Shown: piece after piece, positions 12,170-22,396 of the stretch
Numbering within the stretch: position 1 is the first letter of the stretch
How the letters are laid out: every line of letters starts with the position of its first letter
Assembly (NCBI GenBank): GCA_905250115.1
Contig: CAJNOI010000249.1
Coordinates: 1-64,000, forward strand
Length of the DNA: 64,000 nt
Source: Adineta steineri
Lineage: Eukaryota > Rotifera > Eurotatoria > Adinetida > Adinetidae
Direction: 5' to 3'
Notes under the pieces: generated by a model
Databases searched by the model: none
What the model was told of the DNA's origin: nothing
What the model saw: only the letters and a program-made list of their open reading frames with translations
Program-made: the position numbers and the translations under genes

Positions 12170-12700
12170 TAGTTTCATTGTGATATTACATATATTTAAT
12201 GAAAGACCTTTACCAATAACATTTTGAATTTCAATAGACTATTCTGGTGTTAATAACATTTCACTGTGTTCATGTGGATATTGAAGTTTAACATCATCTT
12301 CAGTTACTTTTGATAATTTAAGAAGAGGTATATCATTTAAGACATTAAAATAAATCAAAAGGAAAGTTTACTATTAAAAATCCTCCATCTCAATACATAA
12401 ATGAATCAAGACCATCCGTTCCTTTAAGTAATTTAGTATCCTTGAAAAAAATATATAAAAGAAAAATACAAAAAATTAATTATGAATTACTGATCGATGT
12501 CCTAAACGATAAGTATTTTCAAATATAATACGGCAATTTAACTGATGTAATTGTTCAGGTGATAAACCTTTCAAAGTTCCTTCTGTACTAAAATGATCTA
12601 CACGAACTTTTGTTGTATCACATGTATGAATGACTTCAAAATTAAGTGCAATAAACGTCATTTTCAATAACGAATTTTCTTTTGGCAAAATGCAATTTAT
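12170..12700 (-). pseudogene. decayed queuine tRNA-ribosyltransferase catalytic subunit (QTRT1-like)
   Basis: Read on the minus strand, 12688-12494 gives KVRVDHFSTEGTLKGLSPEQ followed by IIFENTYRLGHRS. This matches the N-terminal core of tRNA-guanine transglycosylase (the segment with GT.G.KGLTPEQ and ..NTYHLG.RP). A GT-AG intron can still be read (about 12492-12448). The next exon continues DTKLLKGTDGLDSFMYW, but the Trp codon is TGA. Further on, LLKLSKVTEDDVKL and SEMLLTPE, a stop, then SIEIQN match the QTRT1 stretch around LLSPEKSVQIQN. The catalytic half is absent. In-frame stops, lost frame and missing C-terminus make it a pseudogene that kept an intron, so it was not retroposed. The intact enzyme inserts queuine at tRNA position 34. 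Confidence 0.7.
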
Positions 12701-15022
12701 AAACTTTCGAAAGATTTCTTAAATATCAATTTTGAAAAACGTATTATATAAATGAATGTTTATGGTAACTCGATTCATAGAGGATGTCATCTATCAAATA
12801 AAGAAATCGATTAGAGTTCGTTCGTTTACTATTTAATACTCCATATAACGGATTCCAACTATAGCATATAGTTAGTCTTTGTTTTCGTTTTATGAAGTAG
12901 CTAATATGGATATCATTCGATTGTACCCATTTCTATTATGAATCTGCTTTGTTTGTTAATCTGTCGGTGTCAATACTTGTAAGATAACTTTGTCATTTAA
13001 GAATAAACTATCACTTATTTATCCATAAAATAACAAAAGAAGTTGAATGGATGATAAGTATTGATTGAATAAACTTTGATCTATTCCAACAATGAAATGT
13101 GTATTCACTAAAGAACAATCTTTTTCAACAGAATCGAATCAAATATCAAATGATCAATTATCAAAAATTGCTATTTACTGTATTTGACATATTAGATTTA
13201 TATAATATTGAATTCGATCACAGATATTACTCTTATTTACAAGAATGAAACATTCTGAACTCTTCTAATGTAAAAGAAAATCACAAAAAATTCGGTTTTA
13301 CTCGATTTTTTGTGATTAAAAATCGATTAAAATGAAATGATTTTAATTCGATTTATAATCAGAAAAAAACTGATTAAAGTCGATCAAAACGACGCTGTCT
13401 TGGTTCTATTTGTAAAAAAATTTTAATCGACTATTTCATGTTGATCGATTTTAATCAGGGTTGTTATGAAACCTGTTTTTCTTCAATTTGCAATTAGAAA
13501 GTTAGACTTCTGACAGCTTTTCGAACTCCTCGTGTTGACAAATAGTAGTTCTAGCACCCAGTCAAACTTCAACACACTTGCGAACATGACATCAATACAT
13601 GATTGCTCACGTATATCAAACTGCTAATATATTAGATTAAAATCGGATGCTTGCCGTGTTATTTTTTACATGGATTCTTCTTTTACTACTCATATTATAT
13701 AAATATATATAATACCAAAAAATAATAAGACTTGCATTTGAATGATTTTACTAGATTTATTTTTCTTATCTAAATAAGGATCGCTTACAATATGACTGTA
13801 GATACTATTTGCTTAATTTTGTCATAATTTCTATTAACAAAATTTGATATAGAGATTGATACATGATCTTAGATCTTTCTCAATAAATTGATGAAAGGCA
13901 TAACAAATTTATTTGATACATTGTATAATAACAGAAGCAAATAAAGAATTCGATAGTTTTAGCACTATTCTCAATGCAAATGAACAAGATCATAAATTCT
14001 AATCATCACTTATTTGTATAATAAAAACATTTTAAACAGCGTTTACAATATATTATTTATGTATTTTGCTTTGCTTTTTATATTGTCTTTTTTAAATTTT
14101 AGTTACATATATTACCACCATATTTTTTTCTCAATATTTACAATTCTTATAATACATTACACAATTACAAAAGTAAATTCATAACAGATGAATGTTTATT
14201 ATCAAAAGATTATTTGTCGTTCTTTTTTTCCTATGAAATAAACTCTTATCTCATCAGTTATAACTGAGCTCAATGAACAGTTGTTTCTTTTAGACTAAAA
14301 TTTTGCTCTTTCCAAATATAAACATATAGAGCTATTCTTTATTTTTCTATAACAATAAATCTAAGAATAAACAATAAACAAACTCCTTTTCTATAAACTA
14401 CTGTTAATAACATTAACTAAATCAGTTTCATATTTGATGATTTTCTTTTAAATATTTTTTACTGTTTAAGAATAACGTTTTTAAAAAAATAACAGGTACA
14501 TGAAAAATAAGGACATAAAGTAATTACAAGAGTATTAAAATCCTAATCGAATCTCTTATTTACCTTCGAAGAGTTGTGCGTAATGAATGAAATCCTATAG
14601 AGAAATTAACAAATAAACATGAATCTATTCAAGTGATGTTTTATTTTAGTTTTGTCAATAAAACAACTTCATATAACTGATCAGGTACTTTATACATAGA
14701 ATAAAAAAAACGTCATGATTTTAGTTATTATAAAAGAACAGAAGCGAAGAGTTTTTAATAAAAACAAAAATATATCATGAAATAAAATCTTAACGAAATG
14801 AAAATGACAGGCATAGAAAATAAATATTTGAATAAATTTGAATGAATAAATCAAAAAAAAGTAATGGATTCCTGATTTCAAGAACACAAACAAGTATTGA
14901 GAGAAACAGTTTTATGCTCTTTCAACTAAAAGAGAAATGTATGAAGTAATGAGGAAAAAAGAGTAAAGAAAAATCATTCATCACTGTCTAATTTGTTCTT
15001 TTTATCGACCACATAAAAAATA
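12701..15022. other. AT-rich gene-free stretch
   Basis: About 2.3 kb of very AT-rich DNA with only short low-complexity frames. It contains the TCGATTTTAATC inverted-repeat cluster annotated separately. I see no RNA gene. Confidence 0.5.
13280..13460. repeat. cluster of self-complementary TCGATTTT/AAAATCGA motifs
   Basis: Repeated short motifs such as ACTCGATTTTTTGTG, AAAAATCGATTAAAATG, TTTTAATCGA and GTTGATCGATTTTAATC occur in both orientations over about 180 bp. The segment can fold into several AT-rich hairpins. It is not assigned to a known element. Confidence 0.5.
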
Positions 15023-18000
15023 ATGCGATCTATCCTTGTTTTATTTCTGATCATGTCTCTTTCATCTGTAAAAGGTTTGTTACGTTACCTTTTTTCATTT
15101 GACTGTATCATAATATAAATGAATTCTATAGGACAAACTACACAATTACCTAATTATTCTTGTAGTGAAAATAATGTTTCTATTAAGCTTACATTATCTT
15201 CATCATCTCATTCAGCATGGAATCCAACATCAAATTGTTCTTTACAGCAATGTAATACAAGTTTGAATGGTAACAATAACTGTCGTTCATCATCAACACC
15301 TTGTTATGATTATCGAACAATAACTAACATTAGTTATTGTGCACCTGGTATTTTATGTTCAATATTAGAAAGATGTGATAATATTACACAAACATGCTCA
15401 TTAAATAATTCAATATGTGTTATTAATTCATGTTGTTCATCACAAGCAGTATGTTTACCATTCTTAGCAACACAAATGTGTGAAAGAGGTACTAATACAT
15501 ATTATTTACACTTCAGAGTTGCTCAAAATTAACTAGAACAATTCATTTTAGTCATAGTTGTAGATAAGGCATTATTCATTTATATAAACCTCTCTTGGGT
15601 AATACTTTTCTTGTAATGAAGACAAATGTAATAGATAGACTACAATAGATTCGTGATATTCATTGTTAACTATTAAGAGAAACGAAAAAGAGATGAAGAA
15701 CTGAACTATACTGAAGTGTTCAGTTTAGTTCGTGAATGAGACATTAATATAATTTCATATATGATTCAGTTGGTAGAATAAAGAAATATAGTTTTATAAT
15801 AAATCAATGTTTTTGTGTTTTGTGTCTGAGCTGAAATAATTTTGTAGAGCAAACTTTTGTAACATTATTTTTAAACTTATATTTGTTGCATAAAGTAAAA
15901 AGAGAATATGAATGAATAGATTGAAGTATACAAATTATTATTATAGATCATCTCAACTCAAATTTATATTTTGCTTCGTTCTACATTCTTGTTGATTCCT
16001 CTCTTTTCTGTTACTGTTATTGTTCTAATAATTTTAATTTACAGTTACGTTAGGTTTAGTTTAAGAGACATTGTTCATCATCAACATTAAACTTATTGTA
16101 AAATAGATGAGTCATGTGAGATTAAATTCAGGAACAAATTATATGTGAATGTAAATCACTTCTGATAGAGAATCTAAGGTTATGATTTTGCGATCCATAA
16201 CTATCTCATATATCTTGTCTTGACTGATGAGATGATCAAGTGAACTATACAATTTGACATTAAATACTATCTTTATCTTCAGATTAATTTTTTATGTCAT
16301 CTTTGGAATATTTGTATAAGTTTGCTTTTTCCATGATAGTGTTCATCACATAAAAAGATATGTGAATGGTGAATTGACGAAAAATTGTTTTTGTGCTAAT
16401 AAATTTAAGAAGAGTATTTGATTAGATATGAAATATAACTGAGAATAGAGCCAAAAGAATCTGAATAGGTGAATTTGTGTAAATTAATGGAGAATTAACA
16501 ATAATTTGATAGCGAATTATCAAAGACTTTAAGATTAATCACTCATGTTCTCATTAGTTTATGTCTTATATCCTTTCCAGTAATCAACGCTATATAGTTC
16601 TTTTGTCATTTATATATTAATCATAGTAAAAGGAAATGTTGTAAATAACTCACTATTTTGATTATGACATTCAGAGAACTATAGCAGAGTTAATGTAAGC
16701 CCATACTTTTTATACTATTGAATATTTTTCGAGCATAGCTTTTATAATTTGTAGAGAATCGAAGAACGTATCAGTCAGCGTAATTATCACAGTGATCAAT
16801 TTGAGACAAACATCTTTTATATATTTGATTGCGTTAAGAGAGAAAATATGGAAAACTGAAGATGTGATAATATGTGAAGAGATTTTGTGTAGCAGATTTG
16901 ACTACCACTCTCGATCTACATAAGTTTGAGGTGATATAAAGTAGACATATCAAAGGCTGTTGTTTTTAGAATAATGAAAAATACTGTACACAAGAATAAT
17001 GAATGTTGATTGTTTGATTATATAATGTTGTATTGTCTAAATATATAAAAATATAACTTCTAGGATGGTCTTCTACTGGCAATATGACTAATGTACGATA
17101 CTGGCACACAGCATCTGTATTATCAAATGGAAAAATATTAGTTACTGCTGGCTTTAGCTCTACTGGTTATTTAAACAGTGCTGAGCTGTATGATCCATCA
17201 ACAGGTACTTGGTCAACTACTGGTAACATGACTAATACACGAGGGTACCACACAGCATCTATATTATCAAATGGAAAAGTTTTAGTTACTGGTGGACTTG
17301 GTAATATTTATTATTTAAATAGTGCTGAATTGTATGATTCATCAACAGGTACTTGGACAACTACTGGTAACATAACTAACGCACGATCTGGTCACACAGC
17401 ATCTATATTATCAAATGGAAAAGTATTAGTTACTGCTGGCTTTGGCCCTACTGGTTATTTAAATAGTGCTGAGCTGTATGATCCATCAACAGGTACTTGG
17501 ACAACTACTGGTAACATGACTAACGCACGATATTATCACACAGCATCTGTATTATCAAATGGAAAAGTTTTAGTTACTGGTGGGTTGAATAGTAATAGTA
17601 TTACTGGTACTTTAAATAGTGCTGAATTGTATGATCCATCAACAGGTATTTGGACAACTACTAGTAACATGACTCATACACGATACTGGCACACTGCATC
17701 TATATTATCAAATGGAACAGTGATAGTTGCTGGTGGACGCGATGGTATTAGCTTTACCTTAAATAGTGCTGAATTGTATGATTCATCAACAGGTACTTGG
17801 TTAACTACTGGTAACATGACTAACGGTCGAGCTGGTCACACAGCATCTATATTATCAAATGGAAAAGTATTAGTTACTGGTGGAGGTAGCAATAGTGCTG
17901 AGCTGTATGATCCAGCAACAGATACTTGGACAACTACTAGTAACTTGAATAATGCACGTGTTTATCACACAGCATCTGCAATAACAAATGGAAGAGTATT

Positions 18001-18055
18001 AGTTACTGGTGGAAATGGTATTGGTGGTGCTTTAAATAGTGCAGAGTTATATTAA
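15023..18055 (+). CDS. secreted Cys-rich head plus kelch-propeller protein
   Basis: Exon 1 (15023-15074) encodes a signal peptide (MRSILVLFLIMSLSSVKG). Exon 2 starts at 15132 after TATAG and encodes a Cys-rich head with paired Cys (NSCCSS). I join it from a donor at 15488/15489 (AGAG|GTACTA) to the acceptor at 17063/17064 (TTCTAG|GATGG). Both sides are phase 1, giving 466 aa. Exon 3 encodes seven repeats of about 48 residues of the type TGNMTNARYxHTASxLSNGKV, VTGG, LNSAELYDPSTGTW: kelch blades forming a beta-propeller. This repeat style is the one I know from bacterial kelch proteins, so horizontal origin is likely. Without the second splice, exon 2 would read on to a stop at 15532 as a 150-residue secreted protein and the kelch exon would lack a start. 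The exon-exon join is inference. Confidence 0.6.
15489..17063 (+). other. long intron of the kelch gene (or intergenic)
   Basis: 1.6 kb of AT-rich sequence between the Cys-rich head exon and the kelch exon. I see no ORF of note, no TGTGGG element and no other gene. If the splice proposed for the kelch gene is wrong, this is intergenic and the kelch exon is an orphan. Confidence 0.45.
17070..18050 (+). repeat. coding tandem repeat, seven kelch units of about 144 bp
   Basis: Seven direct repeats of roughly 130-150 bp inside the kelch exon, still very similar at DNA level (for example CACACAGCATCTATATTATC and AATAGTGCTGA recur in most units). The near identity points to recent unit duplication or gene conversion. 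Confidence 0.8.
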
Positions 18056-18407
18056 GTATTTCAAGCAAATTAACTTTCAATTATCTAATTAGTTACCTTG
18101 CAAGTAGCTCAAATTCCCAACAATACTTTAGTTAGAATAACTGTCATCTTATGATGACCGCGAACTGTTTCTTTCCATATTTTTACTGAATTATCATATA
18201 CTTTTATATTCGATTCCAAATAGAAAAGAATGTTTTTGCTTTTTACACTTGTAGATTAATTTATTAAGATTAACAAAAGTTACAAGTGATAAAATAGCTT
18301 TAACTAGTCTTTCAAATGTTTTCTTAGTTTTTCAGTGTCGTTTTTCATATAATATCTGATTATTTTGATAATATTCATAAGATTTAGTGCATATGGTCAT
18401 TATAGTA
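18056..18407. other. 3' flank of the kelch gene
   Basis: AT-rich, no gene seen. It leads directly into the first paired TGTGGG element. Confidence 0.4.
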
Positions 18408-18478
18408 CTTGAGGGTGTGGGTGTGGGTGAGGATGTAGATGAGTCTCTCTTTCTTTAATAGACACCCACACCCTCAAG
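18408..18478. repeat. TGTGGG inverted-repeat element 1
   Basis: Left arm CTTGAGGGTGTGGGTGTGGG, right arm ACACCCACACCCTCAAG, near-perfect complements about 30 bp apart. This is one of the cleanest members of the family and fits its outer consensus CTTGAGGGTGTGGGTG. Confidence 0.9.
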
Positions 18479-18819
18479 TTAAACCACGATCGCACATTTT
18501 CATAAACATCGGTAAATGATTTTATAGGAAATAACAATATTCATTTTATTTTCCTACTTAGATGTGTATCAGCTGAGAAAATAAAACACATAGGACTACA
18601 CTAATATTGATCTAAAAGATATCAGTATGCTTAAAAATATGGGGTTAAATTCATTCAGCAGAAACTCATCCTCAAGATGGTTTTCTAAGTTTATTTTAAT
18701 TGAATAAGAAGAGAATATAAGATACAAATGAAACGATAATGAAATAGTCATAAAAGAATAGATAATCATCTACATGAAGGACGAATATATCGGAGAATGC
18801 TTCCTATTCCCAAAAGTTA

Positions 18820-19520
18820 CACATTCCGGAATCGCTGCACCCACCCAATTTAACATCATTCAATTCCGGAATTCCTTGCATACGATTCCTGCCAATTCCG
18901 GAATTACGAAAGATATGCTTGATGTAGAAATGATCCTCCTGAATAATCGAATCGATTCCGTAGCGGAATTCCGGAATTCGTGCCCATTCCGGCTTTTCCG
19001 AAATCGGTAGGAATGGGCAGGAATTCCGGCTTTTCCGGAATTGCACAAGTTATACTTCATGTAGAAATGATCCTCCTGAATAATCGAATCAATTCCGTAG
19101 CGGAATTCCGGAATTCGTGCACATTCCGGCTTTTCCGAAATCGGTAGGAATGGGCAGGAATTCCTGCCTATTGCGTACTTCTTCACGGACCGAGCCTTCC
19201 GCGCACCCACACTATTGTGCTTGCATACCGACGAAGGGTCTCTATGTTAAGCTTTACGTAAATATCAATAGATCAAGCCATTCCGGAATTGGTAGGAATG
19301 TGCAGGAATTCCGGAAAATGCACGAATTCCGGAATTCCGTATTTGTCATCATGTCCAGGCTTACATAAATATCAATTGATCAAGTCATTCCAAAATTGGT
19401 AGGAATGTGCAGGAATTCCGGAATAGGTAAGAATCGAATGCAAGGAATTCCAGAATAGGCAGGAATCGAATGCAAGAAATTGCGGAATTGAATTATGTTA
19501 AGTTGGGTGAGCCAAGCGAT
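18820..19520. repeat. GGAATTCCGG-rich repeat block with a 130-bp tandem duplication
   Basis: Dense in the palindromic motifs ATTCCGGAATT and GGAATTCCGG plus variants (AGGAATGTGCAGGAATTCC, TTTTCCGAAATCGG). A unit of about 130 bp starting at ATGTAGAAATGATCCTCC is duplicated (about 18919-19040 and 19047-19165). All reading frames give Phe-Arg-Asn/Ile-Pro-Glu low-complexity peptides, so none is taken as a gene. The right end overlaps the last codons of the F-box gene. It looks like a satellite or foldback element, unlike the surrounding base composition. Confidence 0.8.
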
Positions 19521-20613
19521 TCCGGAATGTGTAACTTTCCGGAATAGGATGACTGCTCATATATCGATGCTTACAAAGAGAATGCGGAATGAAACCATGT
19601 GAACTAATAGCTAGATGTGGGTCCCATCTTTCGACATAATTGAAAAGAGAATGCATTTTGGTAATTTCTTTAAGACTACCGATAGAAGAATTACGAAGCA
19701 TATGTTCTCGCATATAGATACGTAAAACTAATATTTTCAGTAATGGACATTGACGATGTAAATAATTCGCAATTTCTTGAATAGTGATTGTTTCAACATT
19801 ATGACGACATTGATTAACAATCAAATGAAATTGTAAAAGATTTGGAAAGAGTGAGAGAAGAAAAACGAATTGTCTGTTGTGAAAGAAAAAGTTTCTAAGT
19901 CGATCGAGTCGAAGATATTTCATCGATGGAAAACAACGATTGATGAAATGAAATGGCGGAATGGAATCATTACATGAAAAATCCAAATATACTAAACAAG
20001 GACACATCAATAATATCTTTTCTAATACATGACCTTGTTGTCCGTGTACTGTTAATTGACGAAGATTTTGTAATTGTATTGTCATCGAACATGGAAAAAT
20101 AATTGATTCACATCTACCAAGATGACAGACTTTTAAACGAGGAAATTCACCTTGAAATATTAATTGTATCAATTTAGATGAAGCATTTGGCAAAACTAAT
20201 GATTGTAATCGAGAATAATTATCAGGATGAATAATATTTCCGATTTTACTGGGAGGATAAGGAGATCGTTCTCCATCAAGGTTTTGATACCAGTCAATAT
20301 CTATTATCCAGTAAATTTCATGCAAACGATTACCACCATTTATCGAATGAGATTGACAACCACATTCCTCAAGGGGTGAACCATAAAATTTGACGAGAAT
20401 TTTGTTAAATGAATCAAAAAAAGAGAGGACAGAAGGATCTAAATGTTCGTGTATCACCAGATTTAATTTCGGTAATGATTTGAGAATTAAATTGAAATAA
20501 TTATTTAATTGAGAAAATGTGAAATAAATTTGATCAGCTGTAAAATAAATAAATATTTCCATCAAAATTTCCACAGGTAAATCCTCTAATCTAGTAATTC
20601 TCGGAGAATTCAT
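19498..20613 (-). CDS. F-box protein with repeat-derived C-terminus
   Basis: A 371-residue intronless ORF. Residues about 8-47 form an F-box (LEDLPVEILMEIFIYF followed by the usual hydrophobic spacing), which docks to Skp1 in SCF ubiquitin ligases. The rest is Leu-rich with weak LRR-like strands (LVYLDFSCND, MKYLRLDRLRNFF, LKILVLRIYMREHM), typical of the large bdelloid F-box/LRR family, where it would bind a substrate. The last 15-20 residues (IPESYTFRNRLAHPT) are read from the GGAATTCCGG repeat, so the native C-terminus was probably cut and replaced. The protein is shorter than the 26.5-28.2 kb relative (about 578 aa if repaired). The substrate is unknown. Confidence 0.75.
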   Translation of the reverse strand: MNSPRITRLEDLPVEILMEIFIYFTADQIYFTFSQLNNYFNLILKSLPKLNLVIHEHLDPSVLSFFDSFNKILVKFYGSPLEECGCQSHSINGGNRLHEIYWIIDIDWYQNLDGERSPYPPSKIGNIIHPDNYSRLQSLVLPNASSKLIQLIFQGEFPRLKVCHLGRCESIIFPCSMTIQLQNLRQLTVHGQQGHVLEKILLMCPCLVYLDFSCNDSIPPFHFINRCFPSMKYLRLDRLRNFFFHNRQFVFLLSLFPNLLQFHLIVNQCRHNVETITIQEIANYLHRQCPLLKILVLRIYMREHMLRNSSIGSLKEITKMHSLFNYVERWDPHLAISSHGFIPHSLCKHRYMSSHPIPESYTFRNRLAHPT

Positions 20614-20823
20614 TGCTTTTCTATTGCTTTTTTATATGAATCGCGAACATCATATAGTGTCTTTATTCTACTTCAGTTCACCAATCTGATCAAAGCCCTC
20701 ACTATACATTCACTTTCTTAAACTTTATGCATTGTAGACAAAACATAAATTTCGATTCTGCCTAGTCAAAAATTAAACAGAATATGATCACCTTTCTCTC
20801 CCGAAAATAATCGATTTTTTTCT

Positions 20824-20843
20824 GTTGAGGGTGGATGTGGGTT
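20824..20843 (+). repeat. single G-rich TGTGGG-type arm
   Basis: TTGAGGGTGGATGTGGGTTG, matching the left arm of the paired elements but with no right arm within 200 bp. It lies upstream of the F-box gene and may be a decayed or incomplete element. Confidence 0.55.
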
Positions 20844-21028
20844 GAACTGAGAGTATAGATCATTCATGATATAAACTTGTTTTAAGAATAAATCGTTTTG
20901 TTCTTTCTTTTTAAAAAAATCAAATATTATTACACAGAAAAATCTTTTCTAATAAAATATAAAAATAACACAAAAGATAAAAAAATCATGCACAGCAATA
21001 CAAGAAAAATAACTTAAATTTTGAATTT

Positions 21029-22396
21029 TCAAACAAAAATTTCTAAAGTATGATTTTCAGAGAGTGATTGTTTAATTTCTTGTTGAAATAATTTTTGATC
21101 AAAATCAGATGTACAATGATGAATTTCTAATACTCGTAATCTTCGATTAACATGGGACATATCGAAGATTTGACGAAGATTAAGAAGTGAAATCTCAATT
21201 TCTTTCAAAGATAAATGCGATATTATCGTATTCTTACGAAAAGCTTTAATTAATGTCGTCATATCAGTCTCTTCTATTCGTCCAACAAATCGTAGATGAG
21301 TTACTGTTGAATTTGATTGTATACTTGAAGCAATGTGACTTATGTTTACATCAGGACTAATAGTAATTTGAAATTGTTTTAGTGTAAAATTGAGTGCAAT
21401 TTCTTGTATTTGTTTATAAAGTGGATTTGAGGAAACGTGAGAGAAAGGTTCAACAGGCATTGCTCTTTCATTGGAAATCTGTAGTGGAGGATTACTGCTT
21501 TCTTCCTGAGATGAATGATAATATTTAGGACTAATACAGCTAAGAAACGATAGATACTTTTTGAATTTTTTGCGTAAAGAAGGTTTCCTACACTGTACAC
21601 AGGGCAGCAACTCAGATTCACGTACGCTACTTTCTCTATTGAAAATCCGTTTTTCTCGATGAAAAACTGCACAACTAGTTTTGCTTTGAAGTTCAAGAGT
21701 TTTTAATAACGGTAGTTGATTAATAGTCTCTGCTAATTGTGTAAGTGATGTTTCACAATTGATATCCGACAAGTCTAATGACAGATGATGAACTGGTATA
21801 ATTTGAAGAAACTTCTTAATAATTAGAACATCACTATTGTTATTGGTACACCATTTAGCAATTCCAGTTAACGTTGAATACCTGTTTTGTAATGATGCAG
21901 ATATAAAATCAAGTTGAAGGCGATAAGTAGAAGACGTGAGAGAAAATTTTTCCAAAGTGTTTTTTTCTTTCAACATTTGAAAAATTTCTACACAAACATC
22001 CGCTTGCTTTGGTCCATTCATTATATGTAATATTTTCAAGCTTTCATTTTTACAAAGAGAAAAGAGCCATTCTTGAGTTTCGTTTAATGTTGAAGGACAG
22101 TTCATAATCATTTCTTCTAGATTTTGACTATCAACAACCAATTGACGGATAGTATTCCAAAGACTTTCGGAAAGAATTGCATTGTGTAGATGAAGTGTTG
22201 ATACATTCAATTCTTCAAACATATTGTTAATGGCTGAAGAATATTTAACTGCATCAGTTTCGTCATGACTTTTTATAAATAGAGTAAATCCAGCTTCATT
22301 TGTTCCAGTTAATTCCAGTGAAGATGTTACTTCTGCTGGTCGAATTTTAAATATCAGCCGTGAATTTGTTTCTTTGGTAGCATTAAATAATTTTGA
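21029..22396 (-). CDS. leucine-rich C-terminal half of the interrupted fungal-like gene
   Basis: An open frame of 456 codons directly after the TAA at 22397-22399, in the same reading frame as the upstream half. Its first ATG is at 22222 (397 aa from there), but codons 22396-22223 are also open (they begin SKLFNATKETNSRLIF). It contains irregular leucine-rich repeats (VSTLHLHNAI, HHLSLDLSDINC, LPLLKTLELQS, ISHLSLKEIEI, NRRLRVLEIHHC) and a Ser/Pro/basic insert around the middle. LRRs of this ribonuclease-inhibitor type bind proteins. I read it as the second half of one gene, split by a nonsense codon. A separate gene starting at 22222 is the alternative. Confidence 0.6.
   Translation of the reverse strand, partial: SKLFNATKETNSRLIFKIRPAEVTSSLELTGTNEAGFTLFIKSHDETDAVKYSSAINNMFEELNVSTLHLHNAILSESLWNTIRQLVVDSQNLEEMIMNCPSTLNETQEWLFSLCKNESLKILHIMNGPKQADVCVEIFQMLKEKNTLEKFSLTSSTYRLQLDFISASLQNRYSTLTGIAKWCTNNNSDVLIIKKFLQIIPVHHLSLDLSDINCETSLTQLAETINQLPLLKTLELQSKTSCAVFHREKRIFNRESSVRESELLPCVQCRKPSLRKKFKKYLSFLSCISPKYYHSSQEESSNPPLQISNERAMPVEPFSHVSSNPLYKQIQEIALNFTLKQFQITISPDVNISHIASSIQSNSTVTHLRFVGRIEETDMTTLIKAFRKNTIISHLSLKEIEISLLNLRQIFDMSHVNRRLRVLEIHHCTSDFDQKLFQQEIKQSLSENHTLEIFV

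Noticed and set aside
18774-19368. Several ORFs of 78-116 codons on both strands
   Set aside because: All are translations of the GGAATTCCGG repeat (IPEFRNS-type peptides) in different frames.
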